Shown in pieces: positions 1 through 5,601 of a DNA stretch of 12,442 nt (position 1 is its first letter; each line of letters begins with the position of its first letter). The notes below the pieces were generated by a model that saw nothing but the letters and a program-made list of their open reading frames with translations, searched no databases and had not been told where the DNA came from. The DNA is taken from NCBI RefSeq assembly GCF_051960575.1, contig NZ_JBQCEE010000203.1, positions 1 to 12,442 on the forward strand, read 5' to 3'. The DNA comes from JBQCEE01 sp051960575. GTDB taxonomy: Bacteria > Actinomycetota > Actinomycetes > Mycobacteriales > Jatrophihabitantaceae. Both the position numbers and the translations under genes were made by a program.

Positions 1-212
1 TGCACGACACGGTCCTGCCAGCTCGAGGCGATGGTGGTGCCGACGTACAGGCCACTCAACGTTTGTTGAGCAGCGTCGAGCTCGGCCGGCACGGGCGGCA
101 GCGACGGCAGGCCGGCCTGCCGCTTCGCCCGGTTGCGCCAGCCGACGAGCATGCCGTAGAGGCCGAGCAACAAGAGGACGACGCAGAGCAGGACGAGCAG
201 GAACCGCGTCAT
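1..212 (-). CDS. Small membrane protein with PH-like domain, N-terminal part (cut by window edge)
   Basis: The first 70 codons are visible; the 3' end lies outside the window. The protein opens with MTRFLLVLLCVVLLLLGLYG, one strong N-terminal membrane segment (about residues 4-22), followed by a basic WRNRAKRQ stretch that suggests a cytoplasmic side by the positive-inside rule. A Pro/Ala linker then leads into GLYVGTTIASSWQDRVV, which resembles the start of the PH-like domain in the membrane protein usually found between pyrC and carA in actinomycetes (family knowledge, recalled). The ATG overlaps the pyrC stop as ATGA, so it is very likely translated with the pyr operon. Its biochemical role is not known to me; it may be exported or membrane associated. 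The gene type is fairly certain, the function is not. Confidence 0.75.
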   Translation of the reverse strand, partial: MTRFLLVLLCVVLLLLGLYGMLVGWRNRAKRQAGLPSLPPVPAELDAAQQTLSGLYVGTTIASSWQDRVV

Positions 213-1507
213 GCCTTGGCCTCTGCCGTCGCCAGGGCACCGTGGAGCACCGTCGGCTCGCCCCGGAAGAACGTGGCGACGACGGCGGCCGGCAGGGTGC
301 GTCCGGCGAAGGGCGTATTGCGCGACAGCGACGCCAGCCGCGCCGGCTCGACGACCACCGCAGCGGCCGGGTCGACCAGCGTCAGGTTGGCCGGCTCACC
401 GACCGCGATCGAGCCGCCCTGCCCGGCGACCCGGCCGATGCGGGCCGGCCGCACCGACATGCGGTCGGCGACACCGGCCCAGTCGAGCAGGCCGGTCGCG
501 ACCATCGCCTCGGCGACCACCCCGAGCGCCGTCTCGAGCCCGAGCATGCCGAACGCGGCCTCGCCGAAGGCGTGGTCCTTGTCGTGCGTGGCGTGCGGCG
601 CGTGGTCGGTGGCCACGGCGTCGATCGTGCCGTCGGCCAGCCCCTCGCGCAGGGCCTGCACGTCCTCGTCCGTGCGCAGCGGCGGGTTGACCTTGTACAC
701 CGGGTCGTAGCCCGTGAGCAGGTCGCAGGTGAGCAGCAGGTGGTGCGGCGTCACCTCGGCGGTGACGTCGACACCGCGAGTCTTGGCCCAGCGCAGCACG
801 TCGACCGAACCGGCCGATGACACGTGGCACACGTGCAGCCGCGAGCGGGTGTGGGCCGCGAGCATGACGTCGCGGGCGATCACCGACTCCTCGGCCACGG
901 CGGGCCAGCCGAGCAGCCCGAGCCGTCCGGACACCTCCCCCTCGTGGCAGCACGCGGCGCCGTCGGCGAGGCGGGGGTCCTGCGCGTGCTGGGCGACGAC
1001 CCCGTCGAACGGCTTCACGTACTCGAGCGCGCGGCGCATGAGGCGGGCGTCGTGCACGCACTTGCCGTCGTCGCTGAAGACCCGGACCGACGCTGCCGAA
1101 CGGGCCATCGTCGCGAGGTCGGCGAGATGCTCGCCGGCCAGGCGGCGCGACACGGCACCGACCGGCCGCACGTCGACCAGGCCGGCCTCGCGGCCGAGCC
1201 GCCACACCTGCTCGACGATCTCGGCGTTGTCGGCCACCGGGTCGGTGTTGGCCATGGCGTGCACCGCGGTGAAGCCGCCGAGGGCCGCCGCGGCCGAGCC
1301 GGTGGCGATCGTCTCGGTGTCCTCGCGTCCGGGCTCGCGCAGGTGGGTGTGCAGGTCGACGAACCCGGGCAGCAGCACCAGCCCGTCGGCGTCGATCACC
1401 CGGTCGGCCGTCAGCCCCGAACCGACCTCGGCGATCACGCCGTCGGCGACGAGCACGTCGGCCGCGGCGCCACCGAGCACCTTCGCGCCCCTGATCACGA
1501 TGCTCAT
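209..1507 (-). CDS. pyrC: Dihydroorotase (class I), pyrimidine synthesis
   Basis: This cytoplasmic zinc amidohydrolase cyclises N-carbamoyl-aspartate to dihydroorotate, the third step of UMP synthesis. The 432-residue protein has all the expected metal-site elements: GFVDLHTHLREPG with H53 and H55, the class I Asp in FSDDGKC (about residues 145-150), H174 in AQHAQDPRL, H228 in VCHVSSAGS, and D301 in ATDHAPH. VTAEVTPHHLLL and YKVNPPLR are also typical of actinobacterial PyrC. The C-terminal NTPFAGRTLP region is complete, so the gene looks intact and active. The ATG overlaps the pyrB stop (ATGA). A near-perfect Shine-Dalgarno, AGGAGGTG, lies inside the end of pyrB a few bases upstream and fixes the start. 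Confidence 0.97.
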   Translation of the reverse strand: MSIVIRGAKVLGGAAADVLVADGVIAEVGSGLTADRVIDADGLVLLPGFVDLHTHLREPGREDTETIATGSAAAALGGFTAVHAMANTDPVADNAEIVEQVWRLGREAGLVDVRPVGAVSRRLAGEHLADLATMARSAASVRVFSDDGKCVHDARLMRRALEYVKPFDGVVAQHAQDPRLADGAACCHEGEVSGRLGLLGWPAVAEESVIARDVMLAAHTRSRLHVCHVSSAGSVDVLRWAKTRGVDVTAEVTPHHLLLTCDLLTGYDPVYKVNPPLRTDEDVQALREGLADGTIDAVATDHAPHATHDKDHAFGEAAFGMLGLETALGVVAEAMVATGLLDWAGVADRMSVRPARIGRVAGQGGSIAVGEPANLTLVDPAAAVVVEPARLASLSRNTPFAGRTLPAAVVATFFRGEPTVLHGALATAEAKA

Positions 1508-2445
1508 ACGGACACCTCCTCGCCCGCGCCGGCCAGCAGTCGGAACAGCACCGCCATGCGCACCGAGACACCCGCCTGCACCTGGTCGAGCACGACCGAG
1601 TGCGGGCCGTCGGCGGCGAGCGAGCTGATCTCGAGCCCGCGGTTCATCGGCCCGGGGTGCAGCACCGGCGCGTGCTCGGGCAGCAGGTCGAGCCGCGCCG
1701 GCGAGAGCCCGTACCCGATGGCGTACTCGCGCTCGTTCGGGAAGTAGCCGCCGTTCATGCGCTCGCGCTGCACGCGCAGCATCATCACCGCGTCGACGTC
1801 ACCGAACGCCTTGCCGGACAGGGCCTCGTCCAGGTCCCAGCCGACGTTGCACGGCCAGGTGCCGACACCCGAGGGCAGCAGCGTCGGCGGCGCCACGAGC
1901 GTGACGCGCGCGCCGAGCGTCGTCAGCAGCAGCACGTTCGAGCGCGCCACCCGGCTGTGCGTGATGTCGCCGACGATCAAGACATGCCGTTCGTCGAGCG
2001 AGCCGAGCCGCGAGCGCAGCGTGTACGCGTCCAGCAGCGCCTGGGTGGGGTGCTCGTGCGTGCCGTCGCCGGCGTTCACGACGACGCAGTCGACCCACGA
2101 CGCCAGCCGCTGCACGGCGCCGGACGCGTGGTGCCGCACCACCAGCGCGTCGACGCCCATGGCCGCGACGGTGAGCGCCGTGTCCCGCAACGACTCGCCC
2201 TTGCTGACGCTCGAACCCTTGGCGCTGACGTTGATCACGTCGGCCGAGAGCCACTTGCCGGCGATCTCGAACGACGAGCGCGTGCGCGTCGAGTCCTCGA
2301 AGAACAGGTTGACGATGGTGCGGCCGCGCAGCGGCGGCAGCTTCTTGACCTCGCGAGTCTGGATGCCGTGCATGCGCGCGGCGGTGTCGAGGATCGCGGT
2401 GGCCTCGTCGCGGTCGAGGTCGGCGGCCGACAGCAGGTTCCTCAT
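1504..2445 (-). CDS. pyrB: Aspartate carbamoyltransferase catalytic subunit
   Basis: It condenses carbamoyl phosphate with aspartate to give N-carbamoyl-aspartate, the committed step of pyrimidine synthesis, in the cytoplasm. The 313-residue length is normal. The carbamoyl-phosphate site reads FFEDSTRTRSSFE (STRTR at 52-56); the mobile loop lysine lies in SSVSKGESLRDT; HEHPTQALLDA and the aspartate-side motifs MMLRVQRERM and LHPGPMNRG are all present. No regulatory subunit gene (pyrI) is seen beside it, as is usual in actinobacteria. Its ATG overlaps the pyrR stop as ATGA and a G-rich AAGGTGG precedes it, so it is probably translationally coupled to pyrR. The gene appears intact. Confidence 0.97.
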   Translation of the reverse strand: MRNLLSAADLDRDEATAILDTAARMHGIQTREVKKLPPLRGRTIVNLFFEDSTRTRSSFEIAGKWLSADVINVSAKGSSVSKGESLRDTALTVAAMGVDALVVRHHASGAVQRLASWVDCVVVNAGDGTHEHPTQALLDAYTLRSRLGSLDERHVLIVGDITHSRVARSNVLLLTTLGARVTLVAPPTLLPSGVGTWPCNVGWDLDEALSGKAFGDVDAVMMLRVQRERMNGGYFPNEREYAIGYGLSPARLDLLPEHAPVLHPGPMNRGLEISSLAADGPHSVVLDQVQAGVSVRMAVLFRLLAGAGEEVSV

Positions 2446-3038
2446 GACTCCACCACCTTGACCTCGTCGGCGCCGTCGGTCTCGTCGAGCAGCACCCGCA
2501 CGTTCGCCGACGGCGCGGTCGGCAGGTTCTTCCCGACGTAGTCGGCGCGGATCGGCAGCTCGCGGTGCCCGCGGTCGACGAGCGCCGCGAGCTGGACGAT
2601 GCGGGGGCGGCCGAGTTCGGTGAGGGCGTCGAGCGCGGCGCGTGCCGACCGGCCGGAGCAGAGCACGTCGTCGACGAGCACCACGACCTTGCCGCTGATG
2701 CCGCCCGGCGGTTCGACGGTCTCGCCGAGCGGCCGGATGCCGCGCAGCCGGAGGTCGTCGCGGTAGAGGGTGATGTCGAGCGAGCCGACCGGCAGGGTGA
2801 CGTCGCCGAACCGGGCGACGCGGTCGGCCAGCCGGCGGGCCAGCGGCACACCGCGGGTCGGGATGCCGAGCAGCACGACGTCGAAGTCGAACTTCGCGGT
2901 CTGCTCGATGATCTGGTGGGCCATCCGGTCGAGGATGCGGCCGACGTCGGCGGCCGTGAGGACCGTGGTGCCGAGGGATGCGCCCACAGCCGACGCCTCA
3001 CTCGGGGCGTCCGCGGGCACGCGTGCAGAACCGGTCAT
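2442..3038 (-). CDS. pyrR: PyrR bifunctional regulator / uracil phosphoribosyltransferase
   Basis: PyrR binds pyr mRNA in response to UMP and PRPP and represses the operon; many homologues also convert uracil plus PRPP to UMP. The PRPP-binding loop VVLVDDVLCSGRSARAALDAL (VDD at 122-124) marks the family; the middle reads CSGRS where most homologues have YTGRT, a mild change. GIPTRGVPLARRLA and SLDITLYRDDL are also family-typical. The protein is 198 residues with about 20 Ala/Ser-rich residues before the conserved core, so the true start could be slightly downstream, but the ATG at 3038 has a fitting AAGGGG Shine-Dalgarno five bases upstream. It heads the pyrR-pyrB-pyrC chain and is preceded by a candidate PyrR-binding hairpin. 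Confidence 0.96.
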   Translation of the reverse strand: MTGSARVPADAPSEASAVGASLGTTVLTAADVGRILDRMAHQIIEQTAKFDFDVVLLGIPTRGVPLARRLADRVARFGDVTLPVGSLDITLYRDDLRLRGIRPLGETVEPPGGISGKVVVLVDDVLCSGRSARAALDALTELGRPRIVQLAALVDRGHRELPIRADYVGKNLPTAPSANVRVLLDETDGADEVKVVES

Positions 3039-3041
3039 GAT

Positions 3042-3079
3042 CTCCCCTTGCCCGCCTCGCCGGACGGTCCGTTAAAGGG
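3042..3079 (-). promoter_or_regulatory. Candidate PyrR-binding leader hairpin masking the pyrR ribosome-binding site
   Basis: On the minus strand the leader contains TCCGGCGAGGC at 3064-3054, which fits the PyrR binding-loop core UCCNGNGAGGY known from Bacillus. It sits in a hairpin (3052-3067): CCG pairs with CGG, one U is bulged, CC pairs with GG, and the loop is GGCGA. Just outside, CCCTT (3079-3075) is complementary to AAGGG (3049-3045), which is part of the pyrR Shine-Dalgarno (3042-3049). PyrR binding could therefore stabilise a structure that hides the ribosome-binding site, the translational mode described for mycobacterial pyr operons. No terminator hairpin with a U run is seen. Pairing was worked out by eye; the role is inferred. 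Confidence 0.65.
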
Positions 3080-3094
3080 TGCTTCCGGGCTCCG

Positions 3095-3100
3095 ACCCTA
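3095..3100 (-). promoter_or_regulatory. Probable -10 element of the pyr operon promoter
   Basis: TAGGGT on the minus strand fits the actinobacterial TANNNT -10 consensus. Transcription would start near 3088, giving a leader of about 50 nt that holds just the PyrR hairpin and the ribosome-binding site. No convincing -35 hexamer lies 17-18 bases upstream, which is common for this class of promoter. Confidence 0.45.
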
Positions 3101-3162
3101 CCAGCGCCGCCGGCCACCGCCGACCGTCCCGCCCCGCGCGTCTGTGAACGGTCGCGTTCCTT

Positions 3163-3191
3163 TTGCGCTCGACCATGGGAACCGTTACGGT
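3163..3191 (+). promoter_or_regulatory. Probable bldD promoter
   Basis: TTGCGC (3163-3168), a 17-base spacer and TACGGT (3186-3191) form a reasonable sigma-70-type promoter. Transcription would begin near 3198, about 20 bases before the GTG start, leaving room for the G-rich ribosome-binding site at 3209-3215. The promoter is divergent from the pyr promoter in the 180-base shared intergenic region. Confidence 0.5.
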
Positions 3192-3218
3192 CACAAGCAC
3201 ACAGCATCGGGGGGAACT

Positions 3219-3758
3219 GTGAGCGCGGGCGTGAACGACGACATGTTTCCGGACGCGAGCGTCTTCGCCAAAGCGCTCGGCCAACGACTCCGCACCGTCA
3301 GGATGCAGCAGCATCTGTCGCTGCACGGCGTCGAGCGGAAGTCCGGCGGGCGGTGGAAGGCCGTCGTCGTCGGGTCCTACGAGCGCGGCGACCGCGCCAT
3401 CTCCGTCCAGCGACTGGCCGAACTGGCCGACTTCTACGGCATCCCGGTCACCGACCTGCTGCCCGGCGACGGGCGCAGCGACGGCGGCGAGCACAAGACG
3501 CCGCTGAACCGGGTCGTCCTCAACCTCGACCGGCTGCACTCGCTGCACGACCCGTCGGTCGAGATGCTGCAGCGCTTCGCCCGCTGGGTGCAGCGGCGCC
3601 GCAACATGCCGACGGACGCGCCCACCCTGTCGGTGCGCAACGGCGACCTCGAGACGCTGGCGCTCATGCACGACACCACCGTCCCGGCGATCACCGAGCG
3701 GCTCGTGCGCCTGCAGGTGCTCGCCCCGGAGTCGGTGATCCTGGACGGCGAGCCCTGA
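3219..3758 (+). CDS. bldD: BldD-family transcriptional regulator
   Basis: The 179-residue protein aligns by eye with Streptomyces BldD: an N-terminal XRE-type helix-turn-helix (about residues 16-82) containing LSLHGVERKSGGRWKAVVVG, then SYERGDRAISVQRLAEL and ADFYGIPVTDLLPG, a linker, and a BldD-type C-terminal domain (about 96-175). BldD is a global repressor of development that dimerises on c-di-GMP through the signature RGD-X8-RXXD. Here the second half is kept (R140-N-G-D143) but NMP (129-131) stands where RGD should be, so ligand binding is doubtful. The GTG at 3219 is chosen because GGGGGGA lies just upstream; in-frame GTG 3231 and ATG 3243 lack this. The nusB–bldD–pyrR position supports orthology. 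I saw no clear BldD operator upstream. Confidence 0.9.
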   Translation: MSAGVNDDMFPDASVFAKALGQRLRTVRMQQHLSLHGVERKSGGRWKAVVVGSYERGDRAISVQRLAELADFYGIPVTDLLPGDGRSDGGEHKTPLNRVVLNLDRLHSLHDPSVEMLQRFARWVQRRRNMPTDAPTLSVRNGDLETLALMHDTTVPAITERLVRLQVLAPESVILDGEP

Positions 3759-3799
3759 GCTATTCGCCGGATGCGTGCTCGCTCGTGGGCCGCTCGCAG

Positions 3800-3845
3800 G
3801 CTCGGGCCCGTCGCTGCGCGCGTGCCGCGCCGCGGCCCGGCGAGC
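3800..3845. terminator. GC-rich hairpin between convergent bldD and nusB ends
   Basis: GCTCG plus GGCC (3800-3808) pairs with GGCC, a three-base bulge, and CGAGC (3834-3845), giving nine base pairs. The loop holds a second small stem, GCGCG/CGCGC (3817-3830). It lies in the 124-base gap where bldD (+) and nusB (-) converge, so a bidirectional terminator is likely. There is no T run on either side, so it is not a textbook intrinsic terminator. Confidence 0.4.
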
Positions 3846-3882
3846 TCTTCGCGAAGCGCTCATCGCGTTCTCTGTCACCTCG

Positions 3883-4287
3883 TCAAACAGCTGGCCTGTC
3901 GCGTAGCACACGGGCGAGCACGCCGTTGACGAACCGGGGCGACTCGTCGGTCGACAGCGACTTGGCCAGCTCGACCGCCTCGTCGATCGCGACGGCCGAC
4001 GGCACGTCGTCGCGCCACAGCAGCTCGTAGACGCCGAGGCGCAGGATGGCGCGGTCGACGCCGGGCATGCGGTCGAGCGTCCAGCCCTCGGCGTAGCGGG
4101 TGAGGATCTCGTCGATGCGCGTCTGGGCGCCGGCGACGCCCTCGACAAGGTCGACCGTGTAGTCGCTGACCGGCGGGTCGGCGAGGGCGAGCCGGTCCTT
4201 GAGCGTGTCGACGGCGGCGACGCCGCGCAGGTCGCTCTCGTAGAGGACGTCGACCGCCCGCTTCCGCGCCTTCGTCCGGGCGGCCAT
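3883..4287 (-). CDS. nusB: Transcription antitermination factor NusB
   Basis: NusB binds boxA RNA with NusE (ribosomal protein S10) and supports antitermination in rRNA operons. The 134-residue all-helical protein has the typical opening MAARTKARKRAVDVLYESDLRG and the family core EGWTLDRMPGVDRAILRLGVYELL, VAIDEAVELAKSLST and FVNGVLARVL. The length is normal. The ATG at 4287 is supported by this N-terminus, but no Shine-Dalgarno is visible; a five-codon mini-ORF bridges the 17 bases from the efp stop, so translation may depend on ribosomes arriving from efp. It is the last gene of the rpiA-efp-nusB run and ends convergent to bldD. Confidence 0.96.
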   Translation of the reverse strand: MAARTKARKRAVDVLYESDLRGVAAVDTLKDRLALADPPVSDYTVDLVEGVAGAQTRIDEILTRYAEGWTLDRMPGVDRAILRLGVYELLWRDDVPSAVAIDEAVELAKSLSTDESPRFVNGVLARVLRDRPAV

Positions 4288-4305
4288 CTAGCGAGCGTCC
4301 GTCAT
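4288..4305 (-). other. Five-codon mini-ORF linking efp stop to nusB start
   Basis: ATG ACG GAC GCT CGC TAG encodes MTDAR. Its ATG overlaps the efp stop as TGATG, and its TAG directly abuts the nusB ATG. Given the missing Shine-Dalgarno for nusB, it may hand terminating ribosomes from efp to nusB. It could equally be chance; only the overlap geometry supports it. Confidence 0.25.
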
Positions 4306-4868
4306 CAGCTGCTGACGCGGCCCAGGTAGCGCCCGTCGCGGGTGTCGACCTTGACCTTCTCGCCCGTGCTGACGAACAGCGGCACCTGGATCTCGGCGCC
4401 GGTCTCGAGGGTGGCGGGCTTCGTGCCGCCGGTCGAACGGTCGCCCTGCAGGCCGGGGTCGGTGTGGCTGATCACGAGCTCGACCGAGGTCGGCAGCTCG
4501 AGGTACAGCGCCTGCCCCTCGTGCACCGCGACCACGACCTCCATGTTGTCGAGCAGGTAGTTCGCCGCGTCGCCGACGGTGCCGGCGGGCACCTGCAGCT
4601 GGTCGTAGGTCTCGGCGTCCATGAAGACGAACTCGTCACCCTCCTTGTAGAGGAAGGTCATGCCGCGCTTGTCGACCGTGGCCGTCTCGACCTTGGTGCC
4701 GGCGTTGAAGGTCTTGTCGACGACCTTGCCCGACAGCACGTTCTTGAGCGTGGTGCGCACGAAGGCACCGCCCTTGCCGGGCTTGACGTGCTGGAACTCG
4801 ACGACGGACCACAGCTGCCCGTCGAGGTTCAGGACGAGGCCGTTCTTCAGATCGTTGGTGGTTGCCAC
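4305..4868 (-). CDS. efp: Translation elongation factor P
   Basis: EF-P enters the ribosomal E site and rescues stalling at proline stretches. The 187-residue protein has all three beta-barrel domains: MATTNDLKNG at the start, the domain I tip loop VKPGKGGAFVR, and the C-terminal GLQGDRSTGGTKPA plus GAEIQVPLFV. The tip residue is Lys (K32), the site that is modified in other bacteria. Actinobacterial EF-Ps, as I recall them, carry a palindromic PGKGP loop and use unmodified lysine; here the last proline is Gly34. The start is GTG, four bases after the rpiA stop, with no good Shine-Dalgarno but a TAGGCT -10-like hexamer eight bases upstream, so a leaderless transcript is possible in addition to read-through from rpiA. 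Confidence 0.97.
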   Translation of the reverse strand: MATTNDLKNGLVLNLDGQLWSVVEFQHVKPGKGGAFVRTTLKNVLSGKVVDKTFNAGTKVETATVDKRGMTFLYKEGDEFVFMDAETYDQLQVPAGTVGDAANYLLDNMEVVVAVHEGQALYLELPTSVELVISHTDPGLQGDRSTGGTKPATLETGAEIQVPLFVSTGEKVKVDTRDGRYLGRVSS

Positions 4869-4872
4869 GAGC

Positions 4873-5550
4873 TCACAGCCTACTTAACGCCCGCACCGCG
4901 CCGTCCGGCGCTGCCACCAGGACATCAGCCACCGTGCGGCCGAGGAAGATGCCGTGGCCGACGATGCCGGGCACGGCGTCGAGGTCGCGGGCCAGCGCGT
5001 CGGCGTGCGCGATGGCCCCGAAGTGCGCGTCCATGAGCAGGTTGCCGTTGTCGCTGCGGGTCTCGCGCACCGTGACGGACGCCGCCCCCAGCGCCTCGAC
5101 CCGCGAGACGACCGCCCGCGGGGCGAAGTCGAGCACCTCGAGCGGCGTGCCGAACGCGCCGAGCCGGTCGACCAGCTTCGACTCGTCGACGACGACGACG
5201 AATCGCGCCGCCAGCTCGGCGACGATGCGCTCGCGCACGTGCGCTCCCCCGCCGCCCTTGGTGAGGTTGAACGCCGGGTCGACCTCGTCGGCGCCGTCGA
5301 TCGCGATGTCGAGCGCGCCGAGTTCGTCCGGGGTCACGACCGTCAGGCCGTGCTCGCGCGCGAGCCGCGCCGAGCGGTCGGACGTCGCGGTGCAGGTAAC
5401 GCGCAGGCCGCGCTCGGCCAGGGCGACGATCACCCAGTGGGCGGTCGAGCCGGTGCCGAGGCCGACGCGCATGCCGTCACGGACGAGCTCCGCGGCGCGG
5501 CGTCCGACCGCCTGCTTCGCGGCCTCGCGGGGATCGGGAGCGGCTGTCAC
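4873..5550 (-). CDS. rpiA: Ribose-5-phosphate isomerase A
   Basis: It interconverts ribulose-5-phosphate and ribose-5-phosphate in the non-oxidative pentose phosphate pathway. The protein (225 residues from this start) shows the RpiA phosphate loop GLGTGST (30-36), the active-site DGADE (85-89), KGGGGAHVRERIV with the expected catalytic Glu107, and DESKLVDRLG with K125. I chose GTG 5550 because GAGG lies nine bases upstream; ATG 5559 is possible (228 residues) but abuts that GAGG. The frame stays open far upstream, but that part antisenses the crotonase gene and is not RpiA-like. Many actinobacteria rely on RpiB instead, so this A-type enzyme next to efp is notable. The gene ends with the rare run TTA AGT AGG. 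Confidence 0.93.
   Translation of the reverse strand: MTAAPDPREAAKQAVGRRAAELVRDGMRVGLGTGSTAHWVIVALAERGLRVTCTATSDRSARLAREHGLTVVTPDELGALDIAIDGADEVDPAFNLTKGGGGAHVRERIVAELAARFVVVVDESKLVDRLGAFGTPLEVLDFAPRAVVSRVEALGAASVTVRETRSDNGNLLMDAHFGAIAHADALARDLDAVPGIVGHGIFLGRTVADVLVAAPDGAVRALSRL
4877..4882 (-). promoter_or_regulatory. Candidate leaderless -10 element for efp inside the end of rpiA
   Basis: TAGGCT fits TANNNT and ends eight bases before the efp GTG, so transcription could begin at or near the start codon. It is built from the last codons of rpiA, TTA AGT AGG CTG TGA, three of which are rare in this GC-rich genome. No clear -35 is visible. Confidence 0.35.
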
Positions 5551-5589
5551 GCGCGTCATCCTCGCAGCCGCCCGGCGGGGTGCGCGCAG

Positions 5590-5595
5590 TAGCCT
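5590..5595 (+). promoter_or_regulatory. Leaderless -10 element for the crotonase gene
   Basis: TAGCCT fits TANNNT and is followed by exactly six bases (TCGGCC) and then the ATG at 5602. No Shine-Dalgarno exists in that space, so transcription probably starts at the A of the ATG. It lies in the short divergent gap shared with rpiA. Confidence 0.55.
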
Positions 5596-5601
5596 TCGGC
5601 C

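Noticed and set aside
2979..3038. PyrR N-terminal extension as a separate domain or signal
   Set aside because: It is about 20 Ala/Ser-rich residues with no hydrophobic segment; actinobacterial PyrR proteins vary in this tail.
3042..3100. Bacillus-style terminator/antiterminator attenuator before pyrR
   Set aside because: No stable hairpin followed by a U run is present in the short leader; the geometry favours translational control.
3100..3243. BldD autoregulatory operator upstream of bldD
   Set aside because: I looked for the palindromic TNACNCWGNGTNA-type box and found only half-matches such as TTACGGTCAC; not good enough to call. GTGAACGGT/ACCGTTAC-like inverted segments exist (3144-3150 and 3181-3186) but are widely spaced.
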